From positions 72,037 through 136,036 of the forward strand of contig JAQWEL010000003.1 of assembly GCA_028704945.1 (NCBI GenBank): a DNA stretch of 64,000 nucleotides. Reading direction: 5' to 3'. This stretch comes from Patescibacteria group bacterium. Lineage in GTDB: Bacteria > Patescibacteriota > Patescibacteriia > Patescibacteriales > Patescibacteriaceae. A program made the position numbers and the translations under genes. The notes under the pieces are model-generated. The model did no database searches. It saw only the letters and a program-made list of their open reading frames with translations, and was not told the origin of the DNA. Positions 59,909 through 64,000 of the stretch are shown one piece after another (within the stretch, counting starts at the first letter, position 1; each line of letters opens with the position of its first letter).

Positions 59909-60505
59909 TTAAACATTCAAAACTTCAAAAATAAACTTCACTAAGATATAAGATACGAATACCAGCACCACGCCACCAAAGGCCCAAATTAATATTTTTG
60001 TAGCTTTGGCAATTTTAACATCATTACCTTGAGCCGTCATCCACATCCAACCGCCATAAACCACCATTGCTACTGTTATTGTACCAATAATGGATAGAAA
60101 AATATTAATCACTCTGCCAACTATGGTTGCCAGAGCCTCGGCTGGCCTAGCCGCAGATAATCCTCCTAAAACATCCGGTAAAGACTCAATAACATGCTCT
60201 GCTTCAACTATGCCTATCGGCGATGATGAAGCGACAACTGGAACAGTTGAAGTAACTGCCACAAATTCACAATCATTGCCAGCAGCATTCGCTTTGTAAC
60301 CATCATAATATCGACAATTAACTCCAAAACTATCGATATCGTCACACTCTTGTTTTGTATTAGTTGTTGTGTAATTAGTGGTAGTATACGAGACTGATGG
60401 GTCAGGCGAATAAATACAAGCACAACAACCAATGGCTAAAACAACAACACGTGGTAATAATAGGTTCAAAAAAATAAGACACAAAATAATAATATTTTTT
60501 TTCAT
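59909..60505 (-). CDS. TrbC/VirB2-like pilin-type membrane protein (copy 2)
   Basis: 198 residues. Signal peptide (about 1-23), then a cysteine-bearing exported region starting GCCACIYSPDPS, then a linker. A C-terminal pair of membrane helices (about 127-150 and 167-190) is separated by the short basic loop TAQGNDVKIAKATK. The two-helix unit with GGWMWMTAQGN is the layout of TrbC/VirB2 pilins and their CPR relatives. It is five bases downstream of a paralogue with the same plan. No other type IV secretion gene is in the window. Confidence 0.75.
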   Translation of the reverse strand: MKKNIIILCLIFLNLLLPRVVVLAIGCCACIYSPDPSVSYTTTNYTTTNTKQECDDIDSFGVNCRYYDGYKANAAGNDCEFVAVTSTVPVVASSSPIGIVEAEHVIESLPDVLGGLSAARPAEALATIVGRVINIFLSIIGTITVAMVVYGGWMWMTAQGNDVKIAKATKILIWAFGGVVLVFVSYILVKFIFEVLNV

Positions 60506-60510
60506 ATAAT

Positions 60511-61074
60511 TTAAGCGCCGATGGCTTCAAAGAAAAATTTAACAAATACGTAAGCCAGAAATATAATAGCCAAACCGATAGCAGACCACATGATAATTGC
60601 TTTACCTTGAGCTACTTTTTTATCATTACCAGCCGAAGTTAACCACAGGAATCCGCCATAAACTAACATTAATAAGGTAACTGTGCCAACAATAGATAAA
60701 ATCATAGATATAATCCGGCCGATAATAGTCGGGATGTCAGTTGTTCCGATAGGATTAGTCAAATATATTGCCCCCGGAATTGCATTCACCTTTGCCTTAG
60801 GAGTCGTTGTTGCGGGAGTAATCAAAGGCGTGCTAGTGGACACGCAAGCCATGTTATTTTGCGGGATATAATTATCAAAATACAAACAAATTAAGGTGGG
60901 GTCATGAACAGCTGGCGCTTCGCAGGTATCTTTATCCGGTGAAACAGCTGCTGTTACCTCTTTTATAGTATTGGCAAACGATGTGCAACGGCAACAACCA
61001 TCAGCCAAAGCAAAAAATCTTGGCACCAACAAAACAAATAAACTAATAAATGAAATGGTAAATATTTTTTTCAT
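60511..61074 (-). CDS. TrbC/VirB2-like pilin-type membrane protein (copy 1)
   Basis: 187 residues. Signal peptide, GCCRCTSFANT at the mature start, a Thr/Pro linker, and two C-terminal helices around the loop TSAGNDKKVAQGKA. It is clearly paralogous to the gene five bases downstream: the helical half aligns (GGFLWLTSAGNDKK against GGWMWMTAQGNDVK), while the exported halves differ. Probably polymerised or packed in the membrane as a pilin-like subunit; the function in CPR is not known. Confidence 0.75.
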   Translation of the reverse strand: MKKIFTISFISLFVLLVPRFFALADGCCRCTSFANTIKEVTAAVSPDKDTCEAPAVHDPTLICLYFDNYIPQNNMACVSTSTPLITPATTTPKAKVNAIPGAIYLTNPIGTTDIPTIIGRIISMILSIVGTVTLLMLVYGGFLWLTSAGNDKKVAQGKAIIMWSAIGLAIIFLAYVFVKFFFEAIGA

Positions 61075-61095
61075 ATTGTTTTCTTTTATTATAAC

Positions 61096-61127
61096 AAAAA
61101 AACCGTCACTTTAAAATAGCAACGGTC
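61096..61127 (-). terminator. Terminator after the 330-residue membrane protein gene
   Basis: Minus strand ACCGT (61126-61122) pairs with ACGGT (61106-61102), followed by seven T. The stem is short. Confidence 0.5.
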
Positions 61128-61144
61128 TTGGGGGTAAATATAAG

Positions 61145-62137
61145 TTAAGCTTGGGTGTAAATAAGTTTTTTAGGCTTAGCTGACTGAACGATTAACATTA
61201 TTGTTGATATGATTGCGCCGACAAAAGATCCAATCATTAGCAATATTATCAAACAATAGGCGATATTGGCGCTGAAATTAGCAATAGTATTTTCAAAAAA
61301 ACCTAACCAAGTATTAACGTTGGAAAATAATTCTCTTTGAGAATTGTCATAAATCATCCAAACGAATTTTGTTTCTTGATCGGCGGCAATTTGAAAGTTA
61401 TGGGGAGTCGACACGACTTGATGTTTTTGTTGTTCAATCATATTGATATCAAGCACCTTGTCAAAATCAATTTTACCAAAACCATTTTTGTCGGAATAAT
61501 TGACTGGATTATTAGTCAAAAATACTGACTTAGCATTGCCTTCGATAACGCCCTGATATTTTTCGCCTGATTTTATAATCGCTTTGCTATTAATTGAATA
61601 ACCGCGATTGTAATATTCCATAATTGCTTTATCAAGCAATTCGTCACCGGTTAAGTTTTTGGCTGGCACGGCTTGTTTGTCTTGGAAAGCATTATACAGG
61701 AAAATAATCGAGATGAAGAAGATAGCGGTAAAGACTGCTAATAAAGCAATCAAGGTTTTGTTAATGAATCTTGGCAAATATTGCTTTTCCGGCGGAGGAA
61801 CTTTTTCCTTTTTTTCCGGCTTGTATTCGGGTGTAGGGTGTTGTTGATCAGCCCACTTTTTCAATAATTCTTCATCTGAGTCAGCTTTTACTTCTGGCCC
61901 AAAAAATGGTTCGGGTAATACTGGCCGGGCAACGACGATAGCCTTGGGGGTTGAATCAGGTTTAGGCTCGGATTTAATTTTTTTTGGCGCGTTTAATTTT
62001 GCTTGCGTCCGTCCATTAAGAGTAGCTTCCTCCTCAACAACTCTCCATTCGGCTTCCTCAATAACCCTTTCTTGTGGCAAAGTTCTGTCTTTTTTCACTA
62101 AAGGGTTATTACCATTTCCATCGGTTAGCTTTTTCAT
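61145..62137 (-). CDS. Hypothetical membrane protein with long charged cytoplasmic region
   Basis: 330 residues. A charged, Pro-rich N-terminal half (about 1-125, for example RVIEEAEWRVVEEEATLNG) is probably disordered and cytoplasmic. A membrane helix follows (about 129-150), then an extracytoplasmic domain of about 130 residues and a second helix (about 292-316). No family recognised. It has a perfect consensus promoter and a CTGGAG Shine-Dalgarno, and it stands as its own unit beside the two pilin-like genes. Confidence 0.7.
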   Translation of the reverse strand: MKKLTDGNGNNPLVKKDRTLPQERVIEEAEWRVVEEEATLNGRTQAKLNAPKKIKSEPKPDSTPKAIVVARPVLPEPFFGPEVKADSDEELLKKWADQQHPTPEYKPEKKEKVPPPEKQYLPRFINKTLIALLAVFTAIFFISIIFLYNAFQDKQAVPAKNLTGDELLDKAIMEYYNRGYSINSKAIIKSGEKYQGVIEGNAKSVFLTNNPVNYSDKNGFGKIDFDKVLDINMIEQQKHQVVSTPHNFQIAADQETKFVWMIYDNSQRELFSNVNTWLGFFENTIANFSANIAYCLIILLMIGSFVGAIISTIMLIVQSAKPKKLIYTQA

Positions 62138-62198
62138 TAGAAAACTCCAGTAATTTATTTAACTTATATTATTTTTAATGTACTAATTTAACGACTAA

Positions 62199-62227
62199 AT
62201 TATATCATATTTTATTATAATTGTCAA
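62199..62227 (-). promoter_or_regulatory. Perfect consensus promoter of the 330-residue protein gene
   Basis: Minus strand TTGACA (62227-62222), 17 bp, TATAAT (62204-62199); expected start near 62192. Confidence 0.85.
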
Positions 62228-62261
62228 TATATAAGCTAAATACAGCTAATAATAAATAAAA

Positions 62262-62290
62262 AACTCGATAATACATAGGTAAAATCGAGT
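62262..62290 (-). terminator. Terminator of the 128-residue orphan gene
   Basis: Minus strand ACTCGAT (62290-62284) pairs with ATCGAGT (62279-62273), followed by a run of T. Confidence 0.75.
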
Positions 62291-62315
62291 CTATTTCTTG
62301 TGTTAAAAGGTTATT

Positions 62316-62702
62316 CTATACTTTATTTTCTTGTCTGTCTTTCTTTATTTTTGTGTAATATTCTATGGTTTGAAACAGCTTTACTAAGGCATCATAGTCT
62401 TTTTGTTCGCCGTTCAGGCTTCCTTTCGAGCCAAGTTCAGTTAATTCTTGATACTTTTTTTCAAAAAATAACATCAACTTTCTGTCCGGTTTTACCAGCT
62501 GATCAATGCCTGCCAACTCGTTTAAGTGATAAACTTTATCAAAAAGTTCGATTTGATCTTTTTCTTGCGGACCAATTTTTCTATGGCAAATTGGGCAAAC
62601 AGGGTTACTGAACCCTTTAGTTGATTGTTTACTTGGATATCCACCTCTAAGTCCATAGCCTGTGCCGCTAGCGTGCGTCACGCGTCTGCCTGAATTAGAC
62701 AT
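62316..62702 (-). CDS. Hypothetical protein with a CPxC motif
   Basis: 128 residues from the ATG at 62702, chosen because GGGGGAAT lies right before it; a start nine codons upstream is possible. After a Gly/Ser/Arg-rich head comes NPVCPICHRKIGPQEKDQ, which may bind zinc with the His at VYHLNEL. The C-terminal half is helical and basic. No family recognised. Own promoter and terminator. Confidence 0.6.
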   Translation of the reverse strand: MSNSGRRVTHASGTGYGLRGGYPSKQSTKGFSNPVCPICHRKIGPQEKDQIELFDKVYHLNELAGIDQLVKPDRKLMLFFEKKYQELTELGSKGSLNGEQKDYDALVKLFQTIEYYTKIKKDRQENKV

Positions 62703-62817
62703 TATTCCCCCACTATATTTGTTGAACAATTACTTAACCAAAAATTACTATTAAAAAACAAAGAATGCATAGAATCCTCTTTTCTATTAATTTTTTAAAA
62801 AACTATTATAGAAGTAT

Positions 62818-62845
62818 ATTATAATACTTTTTTATATTTTGTCAA
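62818..62845 (-). promoter_or_regulatory. Promoter of the 128-residue orphan gene
   Basis: Minus strand TTGACA (62845-62840), 16 bp, TATAAT (62823-62818). The expected leader is about 110 bases, with no strong structure seen. Confidence 0.65.
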
Positions 62846-62848
62846 TAT

Positions 62849-64000
62849 CTACTCCAAATGGACGCTGGTTTGATTATTAAGCTTAGCTTTAATAATTTGA
62901 TCTTCTAAGCCAGCTGGATTATTTTTAATAAATTCTTTAGCTGAATCCTTGGCCAATTTCATTAAGTCTAAATCAAATAAATTAGCTAATTTAAGCTCTG
63001 GAAAACCTTTTTGCAAAACACCGAAAACTTCACCCGGTCCTCTGAATTTCAAATCAACCTCCGCTAAATCAAAGCCCGAAGAATATTGTTCCAAACATTT
63101 TAACCTCTCTAAGCTCTTCATCGAGATATCTTCAGCCATTAGCAAGCAATATGATTTGTTCTCACCGCGACCAACTCGACCGCGATACTGATGCAATTGC
63201 GCCAAACCGAAACGTTCAGCCGATTCAATCATCATCACAGTGGCGTTAGGAATATCAACGCCCACTTCAACCACGGCCGTGGAAACTAATACTTTTATCT
63301 GGCCTGATACAAAATCGGACATTATTCTTTCTTTTTCTTTGGCAGAAAGTTTGCCGTGCAAAAGCCCAACTTCGTAATCAGAAAAAATCTCTTTATTCAG
63401 TCGTTCATATTCCTCCTTGGCTGACTTGGCGCCAAATTTATCCGAGGGGTCAATCAACGGACAAATTATAAAAACCTGATGATTAGCTTTAAGTTCATTA
63501 ATGATTAAATCATAAGCCTTGGGTCGCTCTGAACTAGTGATAATTTTAGTTTCAACCGGTTGGCGGCCCACTGGCGACTGCTTGATTATTGAAATTGATA
63601 ATTCATCATATAACGCCAAAGCCATCGTCCGCGGAATTGGTGTTGCTGTCATGGATAATAAATGCGGAACAATGTTTTCTTGGTTGCCTTTCTTGATAAT
63701 CAGCTCACCTCTTTGCAAAACGCCAAAACGATGTTGTTCGTCAATTATGGTTAAAGCTAAGTCTCTAAAAGTTATTTTTTCTTGAATTAAAGCATGCGTC
63801 CCGATAATAATGTCGGCTGCTTCGGTTATTTCATTAACTTTCAAGCGTTTGCTATCGGAGCGGCTTGATAATTTTTTTTCTGAAGCAGTAATCAGACCGA
63901 TTTTAATCGGCCAATCAGCTAAAAATTTAACAAAGGTGTTGTAATGCTGTTTAGCTAATATTTCTGTCGGCGCCATTACAGCCGTTTGATTAAAATTCAA
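62849..64000 (-). CDS. recG: ATP-dependent DNA helicase RecG, C-terminal part
   Basis: The gene runs off the right end of the window, so only the last 383 codons are visible. Seen: APTEILAKQHY (motif Ia), GTHALIQEKI, IIDEQHRFGVLQRGEL (DEQH box), SMTATPIPRTMAL, VEVGVDIPNATVM, and LHQYRGRVGRG with the arginine finger, then GPGEVFGVLQKGFPELKLAN, the RecG C-terminal signature. The wedge domain and Walker A lie outside. It remodels stalled forks and Holliday junctions. Confidence 0.95.
   Translation of the reverse strand: MNFNQTAVMAPTEILAKQHYNTFVKFLADWPIKIGLITASEKKLSSRSDSKRLKVNEITEAADIIIGTHALIQEKITFRDLALTIIDEQHRFGVLQRGELIIKKGNQENIVPHLLSMTATPIPRTMALALYDELSISIIKQSPVGRQPVETKIITSSERPKAYDLIINELKANHQVFIICPLIDPSDKFGAKSAKEEYERLNKEIFSDYEVGLLHGKLSAKEKERIMSDFVSGQIKVLVSTAVVEVGVDIPNATVMMIESAERFGLAQLHQYRGRVGRGENKSYCLLMAEDISMKSLERLKCLEQYSSGFDLAEVDLKFRGPGEVFGVLQKGFPELKLANLFDLDLMKLAKDSAKEFIKNNPAGLEDQIIKAKLNNQTSVHLE

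Noticed and set aside
1-64000. Alternative genetic code with UGA as glycine or tryptophan
   Set aside because: Long essential genes (alaS, lysS, serS, the RND pump) are complete with no in-frame TGA, so TGA is simply avoided; tryptophan is encoded by TGG.

Overview
The window is AT-rich, tightly packed bacterial DNA that looks like a Candidate Phyla Radiation (Patescibacteria) genome. The signs are: many genes with no Shine-Dalgarno; minimal versions of core proteins (alanyl-tRNA synthetase without its C-terminal domains, RNA polymerase alpha without its C-terminal domain, short L13); DUF4012 and VirB2-like pilin genes of the kind common in that group; and prepilins with unusual surface domains. 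UGA is not read as a sense codon, because long essential genes stay open without it. It is also never used as a stop: 59 annotated genes end in 51 TAA, 8 TAG and 0 TGA. The phylum cannot be fixed from this window.

Layout. 1-609 is the end of an unknown gene. 984-10486 is an envelope glycan operon (O-antigen ligase-like protein, two glycosyltransferases, DUF4012 protein, large membrane-anchored protein) ending in tgt. 10699-16664 holds alaS, then a perfect consensus promoter, a probable attenuator, and the core operon infA-rpmJ-rpsM-rpsK-rpsD-rpoA-rplQ-rplM-rpsI. A DMT transporter follows.

18213-26467 is a defence operon of nine abutting genes. An XRE regulator and an ImmA/IrrE protease lead it. 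Next come type I restriction (R, and an M fused to a half-S), a two-helix micro-membrane protein, a CD-NTase (cyclic oligonucleotide synthase) and a SLATT two-helix membrane effector, which together make a CBASS-like pair. A Cas4/RecB-like nuclease and a macro-domain protein end it before a strong terminator. This is the most striking part of the window.

26565-33735 has a UvrD-type helicase with an inserted DEDDh exonuclease and a second glycan cluster (flippase, GT4, GT2, ligase-like). 33776-41101 has an 84-cysteine prepilin, greA with a terminator-like leader, a lysyl-tRNA synthetase fused to an HD domain, serS, an FtsQ-like protein and a small membrane protein. 41317-48949, on the minus strand, has small orphan genes, a GtrA protein, an M23 peptidase, a second cysteine-rich prepilin with a C-terminal lectin-like domain, galE and a large FISUMP/MopE-repeat protein. 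49086-54896 is a MarR-controlled RND efflux operon with a palindromic operator. 54937-64000 holds a metallothionein-like ORF, dus, cysS, mtaB, tRNA-Thr, tRNA-Lys, two VirB2-like pilins, orphans and the 3' part of recG.

Two approximately 100-bp nested inverted repeats (711-817 and 10510-10609) share spacers but not stem sequences. They look like one undescribed structured element. Promoters are strikingly canonical (-35/-10 at 17 bp), which fits an RNA polymerase whose alpha subunit has no C-terminal domain.
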